DNA of 64,000 nucleotides from Helicobacteraceae bacterium (GTDB lineage: Bacteria > Campylobacterota > Campylobacteria > Campylobacterales > SZUA-545), in the NCBI GenBank assembly GCA_031258155.1, contig JAIRNH010000019.1, forward strand, positions 57,941-121,940. Direction: 5' to 3'. How positions within the stretch are numbered: the stretch's first letter is position 1; each line of letters opens with the position of its first letter. Both the position numbers and the translations under genes were made by a program. Positions 34,146 to 42,637 of this stretch are shown one piece after another. The notes beneath the pieces are model-generated. The model was not told where the DNA came from and made no database searches. It worked only from the letters and a program-made list of their open reading frames with translations.

Positions 34146-35996
34146 CTAAACTAATCGCGTGGTTTTTAGATAGCCGTTTTCGCTAAGGTATAGGTATAGC
34201 TCGGCAAGCACGTCTTGGCGTTTCTCTTCGGGAATGAGTTCCGATCGCTCGATGCGCTTTTTTAGCTGCTTTTGCACGTCGGTAATATCGTAATCTATGT
34301 CGTCGAGTATATCTAGCAGACTTGCCGACGGCTTGAGATCGCAAATGCGGTAGCCCTCGTCGTCTATCTCGACGACCGCTTCGGTGGGGTGCGAAAAGAG
34401 ATTGTGCCGCATTCCAAGCGACTCCTGATACGCGCCGACAAGGAAAAACGCCAGAAAGTAGTTGCGATCAAAGAGATCGACGTCGTGCAAAAAGAGCGGG
34501 CGCTTGGTTTTGAAGGTGATCTCGCCGTCGCTATCGCAGGTAATATCCCACAAACTCGCCGATCGCGTCGGCTTGCTATCGAGCCTATCGAGCGGCATAA
34601 TAGGAAACTCCTGCCCAAGCCCCCAATAGTCGGGCATACTCTGAAAAAGGCTGAAATTGACCAGATATTTTTCCTGAATGCGCTGTTGAAGCCGATCGCG
34701 CTCGCTTAAATGCGCGGCGCTATCCAGCGCTTTACGGATAATCAAATGCACCAGCGCCTCGCTGTTGGAGCGATCTTGCAGATCAATATAGCCAAGATCA
34801 AAAAGCGTCAGCAGCGATTCCATATGATCAAGGCTGTCGTGCAGATATTCGGCGGCGTTTTTCTCGTTGATTGTCCGATAGAGATCGTGAAGTTCGCTAA
34901 CCAGCGGCGGATTATCCTTTTCTTTAAGATTCAGCGCTTTTTCAGTGTATTCCTGCGTGAAAAGTTCCAGCACGGGCGCGATCAAAACGGCGTGGCTCGC
35001 GGCGACAAGCCGACCGGATTCCGTGAAAATATCAGGCTCTTCCACGCCCTTGTTTTCGCAGATCGATTTAAGCAAGAACACTACGTCGTTGGCGACTTCC
35101 TGTAGCGAATAGGAGGCGCTTTTGCTTTGTGCGTCCTGCGAATACTCCACCGCCAAACCGCCGCCAAGATTGATCGCCTGTAATTTAGAGGCGCCCATCT
35201 TTCTTAGCTCCGCATAGATATTGCCCGCCTCTCTTAAAGCGCGCTTAAGCGGCGCGATGTCCTCCATCTGACTGCCGATATGAAAGTGAATCATCGTCAA
35301 TCTGTTCAACTGCCCCGATTTTTTCAGCAGTTGCACGGCGCGTATCAGCTCCGTGCTGGTCAGCCCGAATTTGGCGTTTATACCGCCGCTCTTGCCCCAA
35401 ATGCCCATTCCCGCCGTGTGCAGACGAATGCGAATGCCGATTTTCGGCATCGGATCGCCCGTCTTTTTCTGCATATCCAAAATCGTCTCAAGTTCGCCAA
35501 GCCCTTCGATCGTAAGGGTAATATCGTGTCCCATCTCTTTGGCGATAAATCCGAGCGAAATCATCTCCTCGTCTTTGAATCCATTAACGGTTATTGGCGC
35601 GTCCTCGCGGTTATACGCCATCGCCAGAATCAACTCCGCTTTGCTGCCAGCTTCTAATCCGTAGCCGTAATCCTCGCCCTTATCTATTAAAATTTTTAGA
35701 AAACTCGGAAACTGATTTACTTTAAGCGGAAAAACCGCCTGAAACCGCCCGCTATATTTATACTCTTTTCGCGATTTGTTAAACGCGCAGTATAACTTAT
35801 GAATCTGCTTTTTGACAAGGTGCGGAAAACGTAGCAACAGAGGACCTCTGTATCCGTCGGTGCGAATTTCATTAACCATATCCAAGATCGCCGGACGCGT
35901 CCCGCTATTAACGCACACTTTGCCGTTTTCGACGATGAAATTATCGCCTCCCCATACGCTTAATCCGTAATCGTTTGGTATCTCTTTGCGCTTCAT
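34146..35996 (-). CDS. speA: Biosynthetic arginine decarboxylase
   Basis: A 616-residue PLP enzyme making agmatine from arginine, entry to polyamine synthesis. Features: the N-terminal GLSVWGGDNFIVENG segment typical of SpeA, VFPLKVNQFPSFL with the PLP Lys (about 93), GLEAGSKAELILAM, MIHFHIGSQMEDI (the His that stacks on PLP), LGGGLAVEYS, and FTESGRLVAASHAVLI. A C-terminal domain after about 480 includes CDSDGEITFKT (active-site Cys region of the decarboxylase). Slightly shorter than E. coli SpeA. The speA-hisS-tmk-coaD neighbourhood matches Campylobacter, here with one extra secreted-protein gene inserted. Confidence 0.96.
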   Translation of the reverse strand: MKRKEIPNDYGLSVWGGDNFIVENGKVCVNSGTRPAILDMVNEIRTDGYRGPLLLRFPHLVKKQIHKLYCAFNKSRKEYKYSGRFQAVFPLKVNQFPSFLKILIDKGEDYGYGLEAGSKAELILAMAYNREDAPITVNGFKDEEMISLGFIAKEMGHDITLTIEGLGELETILDMQKKTGDPMPKIGIRIRLHTAGMGIWGKSGGINAKFGLTSTELIRAVQLLKKSGQLNRLTMIHFHIGSQMEDIAPLKRALREAGNIYAELRKMGASKLQAINLGGGLAVEYSQDAQSKSASYSLQEVANDVVFLLKSICENKGVEEPDIFTESGRLVAASHAVLIAPVLELFTQEYTEKALNLKEKDNPPLVSELHDLYRTINEKNAAEYLHDSLDHMESLLTLFDLGYIDLQDRSNSEALVHLIIRKALDSAAHLSERDRLQQRIQEKYLVNFSLFQSMPDYWGLGQEFPIMPLDRLDSKPTRSASLWDITCDSDGEITFKTKRPLFLHDVDLFDRNYFLAFFLVGAYQESLGMRHNLFSHPTEAVVEIDDEGYRICDLKPSASLLDILDDIDYDITDVQKQLKKRIERSELIPEEKRQDVLAELYLYLSENGYLKTTRLV

Positions 35997-36030
35997 TGTC
36001 CGCTCTCGTTTTGTATTTTGCGCCCGCTTT

Positions 36031-36576
36031 TCACTTGTAAAAATCTTGATATGGGATAACGATAATATGCGGTTCGTCTTTATTTGGAGTGAAAATTACG
36101 CGCGTAATTATTACCTCTTGTTTGCCTTCTATCCACAAATCTTTGTTAAAGCGTTGATGGCAATCGTCGGCAAATACTCTATCGTAAAGCGTCATGTCGC
36201 CTTTCGTTACTTTTGCCCGCGCGCCGACCCACGCGCCGCATAACCCCAAAATATTACTATTGCCGGGATACGGCGCGATCTCGATTTGATATACGCCGTC
36301 GCTTAATTTGCACTCGGCTTTATGAACGGCTGTATCGACAATGCGGGCGTATTTGTCCGTTGATTCAATCGTTAAAAGCGAATGCGGTTCTAACTGCGTA
36401 TCGCGCTTGTTCGCCAGCATATTCCCGCCCTCTTCGTTATACGCGCCGTCGTAGGTAAGCGTAAGCCGATCGCTTCCGCACTCATAACCAACCAGCGTAT
36501 AAAAAATATCCGCGTTTGCGCATAGCGGCGCCAATAGAACGCCTATCGCCAACGCTTTTTTAATAAAACTTACCAT
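36031..36576 (-). CDS. Secreted protein of unknown function
   Basis: A 181-residue protein with a signal peptide (SFIKKALAIGVLLAPLCANA, cleavage near residue 22). The mature part has four or more Cys (GYECGSD, KAECKLS, GLCGAWVG, ADDCHQR) that could form two disulfides, and beta-rich character. I do not recognise the family. It lies between hisS and speA on the same strand (15 bp after it to hisS's upstream side, 34 bp to speA), interrupting an otherwise conserved gene order, so it is probably a later insertion into the block. Confidence 0.65.
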   Translation of the reverse strand: MVSFIKKALAIGVLLAPLCANADIFYTLVGYECGSDRLTLTYDGAYNEEGGNMLANKRDTQLEPHSLLTIESTDKYARIVDTAVHKAECKLSDGVYQIEIAPYPGNSNILGLCGAWVGARAKVTKGDMTLYDRVFADDCHQRFNKDLWIEGKQEVIITRVIFTPNKDEPHIIVIPYQDFYK

Positions 36577-36591
36577 TGTTTTTTCCTTTAT

Positions 36592-37818
36592 CTAACGCGG
36601 ATCGCTTTGCAACCAGCGATCCAAATTTGGTTTGCTCTCCGCGCCGTCCGCTAGGTTTTTAATCCAGATCGCGCCGTTTGAGCGCTCCTCCTCGCCAATT
36701 ACCGCGCATATTTTCGCGTTCAGGCGATCGGCGTTTTTAAGGTGCGCCGCTAACTTTTTTGGTTCGTATTCGACAAAGGTTTTGACCTTTTTGCGCAATG
36801 TAAGCGCATAGGAGAAAATATCGCCGATCGCCTCGTTAGCGATCGCGCCGATATAAACGCCCTCGCGCTCCTTTTGCGGCTCGCTAAGCAGATCGTATAT
36901 TCTCTGAATGCCAAGCGCGAAACCGACGGCGCAGGTCGGTTTGCCGCCCAATCGTTCGACGAGCGTATCGTATCTGCCGCCGCCCGCGATCGCGTTTTGC
37001 GATCCGATCTCGGCGCTGATAAACTCAAACGCCGTTTTATTGTAGTAGTCAAGTCCGCGCACAAGTTTTTTATTATGCGAAAACAAAACCTCGTTTCGCG
37101 TCAAAATATCTTGCAAAGCGTTGAAATCGCCTTTGCATTCGCCGCATAAAAAATCGGCGATCAAAGGCGCGTCAAGATATATCTTTTGACAGGTTTCGCT
37201 TTTGCAATCTAGCGCTCTGATCGGATTTGTGTCTTTGCGCCTTTTGCAATCCTCGCACAGATCGTTTTGACGCTCGCTTAAAAACGCGCTTAATTCCTCC
37301 CGATAAGAGGGCATGCAGCGCTCGCAGCCAAGCGAGTTAATCTCCAAACTATATTTAACGCCGAGAGCGTCAAAAATATCGCGGGCAAGCAGGATAATAG
37401 CCGCGTCCTCATAGACGCTTTTTTCGCCAAAACTTTCGACCCCGAACTGATGAAACAGTCTTAATCTGCCCCTTTGCGGTCTTTCATAGCGAAACATAGG
37501 TCCGCGATAAAAAAATCTATTAACGCCGCCTATGCGATCTAGTTTTTTTTCAATAAACGCCCGAACGACCCCCGCCGTCCCCTCCGGACGCAAAGAGACA
37601 TTCGCGCCGCCCTTATCGATAAACTCATACATCTCTTTGCCGACAATATCCGAACTCTCGCCCACCGATCGGCGAAAAAGCGACGTTTCCTCTAAAATCG
37701 GCGTGTCGATCGGATTAAACCCGTGTCGTTTTGCGATCGCGATCGCGGTATTTAATACGCGCTCGTGTTTTGGCGCGTCGTCAATAATATCTTTCATACC
37801 TCTAAGCGCCGTAATCAT
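36592..37818 (-). CDS. hisS: Histidyl-tRNA synthetase
   Basis: A 408-residue class II synthetase charging tRNA-His. Motifs: LRGMKDI at the start, motif 2 as FRYERPQRGRLRLFHQFGVE (about 110-130), the histidine-binding LVRGLDYYNKTAFEF (about 255), and motif 3 AIAGGGRYDTLVERLGG then GFALGIQRI. The anticodon-binding domain follows, with GAIWIKNLADG. ATG 37818 has AAGGAG seven bases upstream; it overlaps the tmk 3' end by 17 bp, so translation is coupled. A Cys-rich insertion (ERCMPSY...CEDCKRR...SETCQ...CGECKG, quoted in parts) near 165-230 is common in bacterial HisRS. Confidence 0.97.
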   Translation of the reverse strand: MITALRGMKDIIDDAPKHERVLNTAIAIAKRHGFNPIDTPILEETSLFRRSVGESSDIVGKEMYEFIDKGGANVSLRPEGTAGVVRAFIEKKLDRIGGVNRFFYRGPMFRYERPQRGRLRLFHQFGVESFGEKSVYEDAAIILLARDIFDALGVKYSLEINSLGCERCMPSYREELSAFLSERQNDLCEDCKRRKDTNPIRALDCKSETCQKIYLDAPLIADFLCGECKGDFNALQDILTRNEVLFSHNKKLVRGLDYYNKTAFEFISAEIGSQNAIAGGGRYDTLVERLGGKPTCAVGFALGIQRIYDLLSEPQKEREGVYIGAIANEAIGDIFSYALTLRKKVKTFVEYEPKKLAAHLKNADRLNAKICAVIGEEERSNGAIWIKNLADGAESKPNLDRWLQSDPR

Positions 37819-38377
37819 CAATTAACTCCTTGATGTTTTCCGCGATCTTCTCAATCGGCAATACCGCGTTGATCGGCACAAGAGTAACGCCTAGCAATTG
37901 CGCGGCGTCTTTGAAGCGCTCTTGAATGGCTAGTAATGTTTTTGCTCCCTGCTTTTCGATCTCGTCCGGTCTTTGCCGCGCTAGACGAGTTTGTAGCGTC
38001 TGTTCGTCGAGTTCAAGCAAAATCGCTAAATTAGGCGCGATCTGTTTTGTCGCCAAAAGATTTAAGGTTTTCGCGGTTTCCGTAGGCAGATCGTCCCAAG
38101 CGTATGCGACGCCTGAGATCAAACTGCGATCGGAGATAATTAGCTTATCGATATTTGGAGATAGAATATGCTCCGCGTGTTCGGCGCGATCGGCGAGAAA
38201 TAAAAAGGCTCTGCCAAGAGCGCTCAACCTATCTTTTAAGGCGATCTGCCTGATCTTTTCGCCAACCTCCGTGCCGCCGGGTTCGCATGTGAATACCGCC
38301 TCTTTATATATCTTTTTTAGCTCTTCGATCTGCGTGGTTTTACCCGCGCAATCGATACCTTCGATCGCTACATACAT
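37802..38377 (-). CDS. tmk: Thymidylate kinase
   Basis: A 191-residue P-loop kinase phosphorylating dTMP to dTDP. Motifs: YVAIEGIDCAGKTTQIEELK (Walker A with the family's D/EG motif), TCEPGGTEVGEKIR, and DRSLISGVAYAW, the conserved DR segment near 85. A lid-region Arg stretch (RLARQRPDEIE) lies at about 135. It overlaps coaD by 10 bp upstream and hisS by 17 bp downstream, the same order as Campylobacter. Confidence 0.96.
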   Translation of the reverse strand: MYVAIEGIDCAGKTTQIEELKKIYKEAVFTCEPGGTEVGEKIRQIALKDRLSALGRAFLFLADRAEHAEHILSPNIDKLIISDRSLISGVAYAWDDLPTETAKTLNLLATKQIAPNLAILLELDEQTLQTRLARQRPDEIEKQGAKTLLAIQERFKDAAQLLGVTLVPINAVLPIEKIAENIKELIDDYGA

Positions 38378-38856
38378 ATTTTGCTCGCTTTTTGCATAAA
38401 CTCCGCTACGCTAGGAGGCACAAGATGATCGATTCGCCCCTCGTGGCGCAGGATCGATCGCACCGCCGACGCGCTGATAAAGGCGTATTTAAGCGTCGGC
38501 ATAAGATAGATCGTCTCGATATTGGGATCAAGGCTTTCGTTAGCGTAACCCATCTGTAGCTCGTATTCAAAATCGCTTACGGCGCGAAGCCCGCGCACCA
38601 GCACGCGGACGTTCTGCTCTTTCGCGAAACGCACGAGAAGCGTCTCAAAGGGCAAAACCCGCGCGTTTTTTATATCGGCGAGCGCTAATTTGACCATAGA
38701 GACGCGATCGTCTAGCGAAAAAGTCGGTTTTTTATCCGCGCTTTTTGACACCGCGACAATCACTTCGTCAAACAGCGACGAGGCGCGGCGGACAATATCC
38801 AAATGCCCGTTAGTGATAGGATCAAACGACCCGGGGTAGATAGCGCGTTTTTCCAA
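38368..38856 (-). CDS. coaD: Phosphopantetheine adenylyltransferase
   Basis: A 162-residue nucleotidyltransferase making dephospho-CoA from phosphopantetheine and ATP. Motifs: AIYPGSFDPITNGHLDIVRR (the TxGH/HxGH-type nucleotide site), VRGLRAVSDFEYELQM, and FISASAVRSI (ISSTxxR-like). Length typical. Translation appears to start at TTG 38856 with GAAGG eight bases before it; a TATTATATT sequence upstream may be the promoter. First gene of the coaD-tmk-hisS run. Confidence 0.96.
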   Translation of the reverse strand: MEKRAIYPGSFDPITNGHLDIVRRASSLFDEVIVAVSKSADKKPTFSLDDRVSMVKLALADIKNARVLPFETLLVRFAKEQNVRVLVRGLRAVSDFEYELQMGYANESLDPNIETIYLMPTLKYAFISASAVRSILRHEGRIDHLVPPSVAEFMQKASKICM

Positions 38857-38966
38857 CTAAATTACCTTCAAAAATATAATAAAGGCGCGAGTATAACAAA
38901 ACTCGTCAATAACGCCTGCGATCAGACTCTTGCGCCTAAAGCGGATAGTCGCTTTTATGGCGACGT

Positions 38967-38995
38967 TTGAGCGCTTAGTCGCGCGAACGTATAAT
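38967..38995 (+). promoter_or_regulatory. Orphan sigma-70-like promoter, possible start of a small RNA
   Basis: TTGAGC-N17-TATAAT, the best spaced -35/-10 pair seen in the window, not close to any gene start. Transcription would begin near 39002. A short hairpin with a partial U-run about 60 bases further on could end a small transcript; otherwise it would be a distal leuC promoter. Confidence 0.35.
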
Positions 38996-39316
38996 TTCGC
39001 CTCTCTTTTTCAGAACTAGCGCGGCGATCGCGAAACCAGCGTCGATTCCGCCGCAAAGAGGCTCTTTAACCTCTGTTTTGCCAACGCGCGCGGACGGAGC
39101 GTTTGCTAAGGCGCGAGTTTATAGAACGAATCGCGAAAGGTCGGGCGCTGGCTTACGCGGCTTCAAGCGCAACCTAAAAAACGGCTAAACTTTCCGTTTG
39201 TCCGTATTTTATAACGATGTAGTCGTTCCCGCGCGATTTGGCTTCAGCCTTTGCGCAAGCGGAGTTCGTCTAACGGACGCAACGCGAGCGAAACCGATCG
39301 GTTTTTGAAATTGTGT

Positions 39317-39322
39317 TATAAT
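39317..39322 (+). promoter_or_regulatory. Probable -10 element (TATAAT) of leuC
   Basis: TATAAT 35 bp before the leuC ATG in an AT-rich stretch (39305-39350) that contrasts with the GC-rich surroundings. No leader peptide rich in Leu codons or clear attenuator hairpin is visible between it and the gene. Confidence 0.55.
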
Positions 39323-39356
39323 AAAACAAAACATAAAACATTAAAACGAGCGAGAT

Positions 39357-40625
39357 ATGGGGCTGACGATTACCGAAAAAATATTTTCCGATCACAACGG
39401 CGAAACGGCGCGGGCGGGCGAAATTGTCCGCGTTAAAGTAGATATGACAATCTCCAACGATATTACCATGCCGCTTAGTATTCGCGCGTTCGAGCGAGCC
39501 GGCGCGAAACGTCTCGCCGACTCGAATAGATTCGCGCTGTGTATGGATCACTTTATTCCCGCGCAAAATATCAACGCCGCCAACCAAGCGCGAATCAGCC
39601 GCGATTTTGCGCTAAAGCATGACCTGCCCTATTTTTTCGACGAAAAAGATATGGGAATAGAACACGCGCTCCTGCCGGAAAAGGGGCTGATTTCGCCGGG
39701 CGATATTATTATCGGCTCGGACAGCCACACCTGCACGCACGGCGCTTTGGGCGCGTTTGCCACAGGCATGGGATCGACCGATCTCGCCTACGCGATGGCG
39801 ACGGGGACAAACTGGTTCAAAGTCCCCGCCTCGATCAAAGTAGAGTTGCGCGGCAAACCCGCAAAACATATCTACGGCAAAGACCTTATTCTTGAAACAA
39901 TCGCTACGCTGGGCATTAGCGGCGGCACGTATAAAGCGCTGGAGTTCGTCGGCGACGCGTTAGAACATCTGGGTATGGACGATCGCTTCAGCCTCTGCAA
40001 TATGGCGGTCGAAGCGGGCGCCAAAAACGGGATTATCGCCTGCGATCGCGTCGCCGAAGCGTTCTTGAGCGACAAAAAACTCGCTAGAAAACCCAAGATT
40101 TTCGCTTCGGACGCGGACGCTTCTTACGAACGGACGATTACGATCGACGCGGATAAAATGGAGCCTATCGTCGCCTTTCCGTTTCTGCCCGACAATAAGC
40201 GCGTCATTAGCGAAGCGGCTAGAATAGGCGTTAAAATCGATCAAGCGTTTATCGGCAGTTGCACAAACGGGCGCATAAGCGATCTAAGAATCGCCGCGAG
40301 TATCCTTAAGGGACGCAAAGTAGCCAAACGCGCGCGGCTTATCATCACGCCCGCCACGCAAAAGATCGCCCTGCAGGCGCAAAAAGAGGGGCTTTACGAG
40401 ATATTCGCCGAAGCGGGCGCGCTGGTTAGCAATCCCACCTGCGGCGCGTGTTTTGGCGGCTACATGGGCATTTTGGGCGATAAAGAGCGGTGTATTAGCT
40501 CCAACAACCGAAACTTTGTGGGCAGAATGGGCGCTAATACGAGCGAAATCTATCTGGCTAATCCCGCGGTCGTAGCGGCAAGCGCGATCGCGGGCGAAAT
40601 AACCGATCCAAGGAGTTTTTCATGA
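39357..40625 (+). CDS. leuC: 3-isopropylmalate dehydratase large subunit
   Basis: A 422-residue aconitase-family subunit, the short archaeal/epsilon type. With LeuD it isomerises 2- to 3-isopropylmalate. Motifs: MDHFIPAQNIN, IGSDSHTCTHGALGAFATGM (about 120), FIGSCTNGRISDLR (first cluster Cys) and NPTCGACFGGYMG (the CxxC pair), together binding a [4Fe-4S] cluster. Near the end GRMGANTSEIYLANPAVVAA is the normal Ser/Arg segment. Its TGA overlaps the next gene's ATG (ATGA, 40622-40625), so a signalling protein is coupled to a leucine gene. Confidence 0.97.
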   Translation: MGLTITEKIFSDHNGETARAGEIVRVKVDMTISNDITMPLSIRAFERAGAKRLADSNRFALCMDHFIPAQNINAANQARISRDFALKHDLPYFFDEKDMGIEHALLPEKGLISPGDIIIGSDSHTCTHGALGAFATGMGSTDLAYAMATGTNWFKVPASIKVELRGKPAKHIYGKDLILETIATLGISGGTYKALEFVGDALEHLGMDDRFSLCNMAVEAGAKNGIIACDRVAEAFLSDKKLARKPKIFASDADASYERTITIDADKMEPIVAFPFLPDNKRVISEAARIGVKIDQAFIGSCTNGRISDLRIAASILKGRKVAKRARLIITPATQKIALQAQKEGLYEIFAEAGALVSNPTCGACFGGYMGILGDKERCISSNNRNFVGRMGANTSEIYLANPAVVAASAIAGEITDPRSFS

Positions 40626-42637
40626 GCGACAATGGATTTGATTTAACGCTTTTAGGAATGAAAATCTTGTTTGTGGAAGACGATCACGGCGTGCTTGACT
40701 CGATCGCCAAAATCCTTGGACGTTACGTGAGCGAGCTTTACGTGGCGACAAACGGCAAAGAAGGTCTGCATATCTATTCGCTCTATAAACCGGACATAGT
40801 GGTAACCGACATCAAAATGCCCATAATGGACGGACTTAAAATGGCGCGGGAGATTCGCAACTTAAACCCCGACGCGCCCATTATTATCGTTTCGGCGTTT
40901 AACGAATCGGAGTATGTGGCAGGCGCGGTCGATCTGGGCGTTTGCCAATATCTTTTCAAGCCGCTGGAGCTTGAACGGCTGCTTGACGCGCTAAGAAAAT
41001 GCGCGCGCGACATTTTGTTGAGGCGCAAAATAGAGGAAAAAACGGCGGAGTTGAACGCCAATCTTAAAATTTTGGCGGGCTACAAAAAGGCAATCGACAT
41101 CGGCGCAATCGTGTCGAAATCAGACGCGAACAATAGAATCATAGACGTAAACGACGCCTTTTGCGCCGCGTTTGGCTATAAGCGCGAAGAGCTGCTCGGC
41201 AAAAGCTACAAAGAGATTGGAGGCGCGCTACACAACGCGAAAATCGCTAAATCGATCAAAAAGGCAATCGAGGATAAAACGGTTTTCAAAGGCGTAGTTC
41301 AAAACAAAAACAAGAACGGCGATCTAATCTACTTCAACTTGACAATCGCGCCTATAGTTGACGTGAGCGGCAACGCGCTGGAGTATATCGACTTGCGTCA
41401 AGATATTACGTCGATCGTTATGCGGCGCTATATCGACGATCTAACCGGATTGCCAAACAGAAACGCCTTAGAGCGCGATCTGCCGGACGCTCCGCGACCC
41501 GGGCTGTTTCTTTTGGATCTAGACGACTTCAACGAAATTAACGACGTTTACGGATCGAGGATCGGCGATCTGGCTTTGATCGAGATAGCTAACACGCTGC
41601 GCGATCACCTCGCCGCCTTAAGCGCCAAGACGAGGCTATATAGAATTTCGGCGGACGAATACTGCGTGTTAGCTTACGATCAAAGCGAGTGCGGCGGCGT
41701 AAGAATTTTCGCCGAGTCGCTTTTGAACCGCCTAGAGAACGTCGTTTTTAATCTCGACGGGTTTGAGATTCTTATAAACGCGAAGGTGGGCTACTCCATA
41801 TCGAAAGCCGACGCGTTCTCCAAAGCGGATATGGCGCTTAGAGTAGCCAAACGCAAGCACAGAAGCTCGGTTTGCGCCGAGGACATGACGGATATTAGGC
41901 GCGAATTCTCGCAAAATCTGGAGTGGATCGCCAAGCTAAAAAGCGCGATCGCGGAAGATCGCGTCATACCGTTTTTTCAGCCCGTCGTCGATTTGAGAAC
42001 GGGCGCGATCGTTCAATACGAATGCTTGATGCGAATTATAGAAAACGATTCGGTTATAGAGCCGCCGACGTTTTTGGCGATCGCTAGAAGAACTAGACAG
42101 TATCGCAGATTATCGCAAATCGTTATCGAAAAATCGTGCGAATACTTTTCGGACAAATCGCAGGATTTCAGTTTTAACGTCAGCATAGACGATATGTGCG
42201 GTTTTGAATTTAAAAAGCGCCTAAAAGCGACAATCGAGAAAAACGGCGTGGCGCGACGGCTCGTGATAGAGTTGTCCCAAAAAGAGCGGCTTGACGATTA
42301 CCCCGAAGCTATGGAGTTTATAAACGAGTTCAGGGCGTTAGGGTGCAAATTTACGCTTGACGATTACGGCGCCGGTTACGCGAGCGCGAAAAACCTTATC
42401 GCCTTCAAGCCTGATTTTATCAAACTCGACAGTTCAATCTCCGGACGCATCGACGCGGAACGCGAAAGTTTGATCTATTGCGAAACGATCGCCGAATTTG
42501 CGGAGAAGCTCGGCGTCAGAACGATAGCCAAGCACGCGCACAGCGAAATAATTGGAAAATTGGCGAACAGAGTGGGAATAGGCTACGCGCAAGGGTTTTT
42601 CTACTCCAAACCGACAAAGAAGATCGGTTCCGAGTGA
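40622..42637 (+). CDS. REC-PAS-GGDEF-EAL signalling protein with degenerate catalytic motifs
   Basis: A 671-residue protein. REC domain about 12-135 with Asp pair 20-21, phospho-acceptor Asp 63 (VVTDIKMPIMDG), Ser 91 and Lys 113, all intact. PAS domain about 160-260 (IIDVNDAFCAAFGYKREELL). GGDEF domain about 272-420 begins DDLTGLPNRNALE but its signature reads SADEY rather than GGDEF, so diguanylate cyclase activity is unlikely. EAL domain about 435-665 has ECL, FNVS, IELS, LDDYGAGYAS and FIKLD, but the usual AEGVE loop is AKHAHS, losing a Glu. It overlaps leuC upstream and tsaD downstream. Probably a phospho-regulated c-di-GMP sensor or weak phosphodiesterase; activity uncertain. Confidence 0.88.
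   Translation: MSDNGFDLTLLGMKILFVEDDHGVLDSIAKILGRYVSELYVATNGKEGLHIYSLYKPDIVVTDIKMPIMDGLKMAREIRNLNPDAPIIIVSAFNESEYVAGAVDLGVCQYLFKPLELERLLDALRKCARDILLRRKIEEKTAELNANLKILAGYKKAIDIGAIVSKSDANNRIIDVNDAFCAAFGYKREELLGKSYKEIGGALHNAKIAKSIKKAIEDKTVFKGVVQNKNKNGDLIYFNLTIAPIVDVSGNALEYIDLRQDITSIVMRRYIDDLTGLPNRNALERDLPDAPRPGLFLLDLDDFNEINDVYGSRIGDLALIEIANTLRDHLAALSAKTRLYRISADEYCVLAYDQSECGGVRIFAESLLNRLENVVFNLDGFEILINAKVGYSISKADAFSKADMALRVAKRKHRSSVCAEDMTDIRREFSQNLEWIAKLKSAIAEDRVIPFFQPVVDLRTGAIVQYECLMRIIENDSVIEPPTFLAIARRTRQYRRLSQIVIEKSCEYFSDKSQDFSFNVSIDDMCGFEFKKRLKATIEKNGVARRLVIELSQKERLDDYPEAMEFINEFRALGCKFTLDDYGAGYASAKNLIAFKPDFIKLDSSISGRIDAERESLIYCETIAEFAEKLGVRTIAKHAHSEIIGKLANRVGIGYAQGFFYSKPTKKIGSE

Larger units (their letters stand above)
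38857..39356. other. Intergenic gap, 500 bp, with an orphan promoter-like sequence
   Basis: Contains no ORF I can support. At its left end lies the coaD leader; at its right end the leuC promoter. In the middle, on the plus strand, TTGAGC (38967-38972) and TATAAT (38990-38995) are 17 bp apart, ideal sigma-70 spacing, with no gene following for 360 bp. A weak AGAGG/CCTCT hairpin then GTTTTG occurs at 39057-39079. Confidence 0.45.

Noticed and set aside
42478..42633. N-terminal extension of TsaD inside the EAL gene
   Set aside because: The extra 52 residues are Arg/Gln-rich, unlike TsaD, and GTG 42634 matches the family start and the stop-start overlap.
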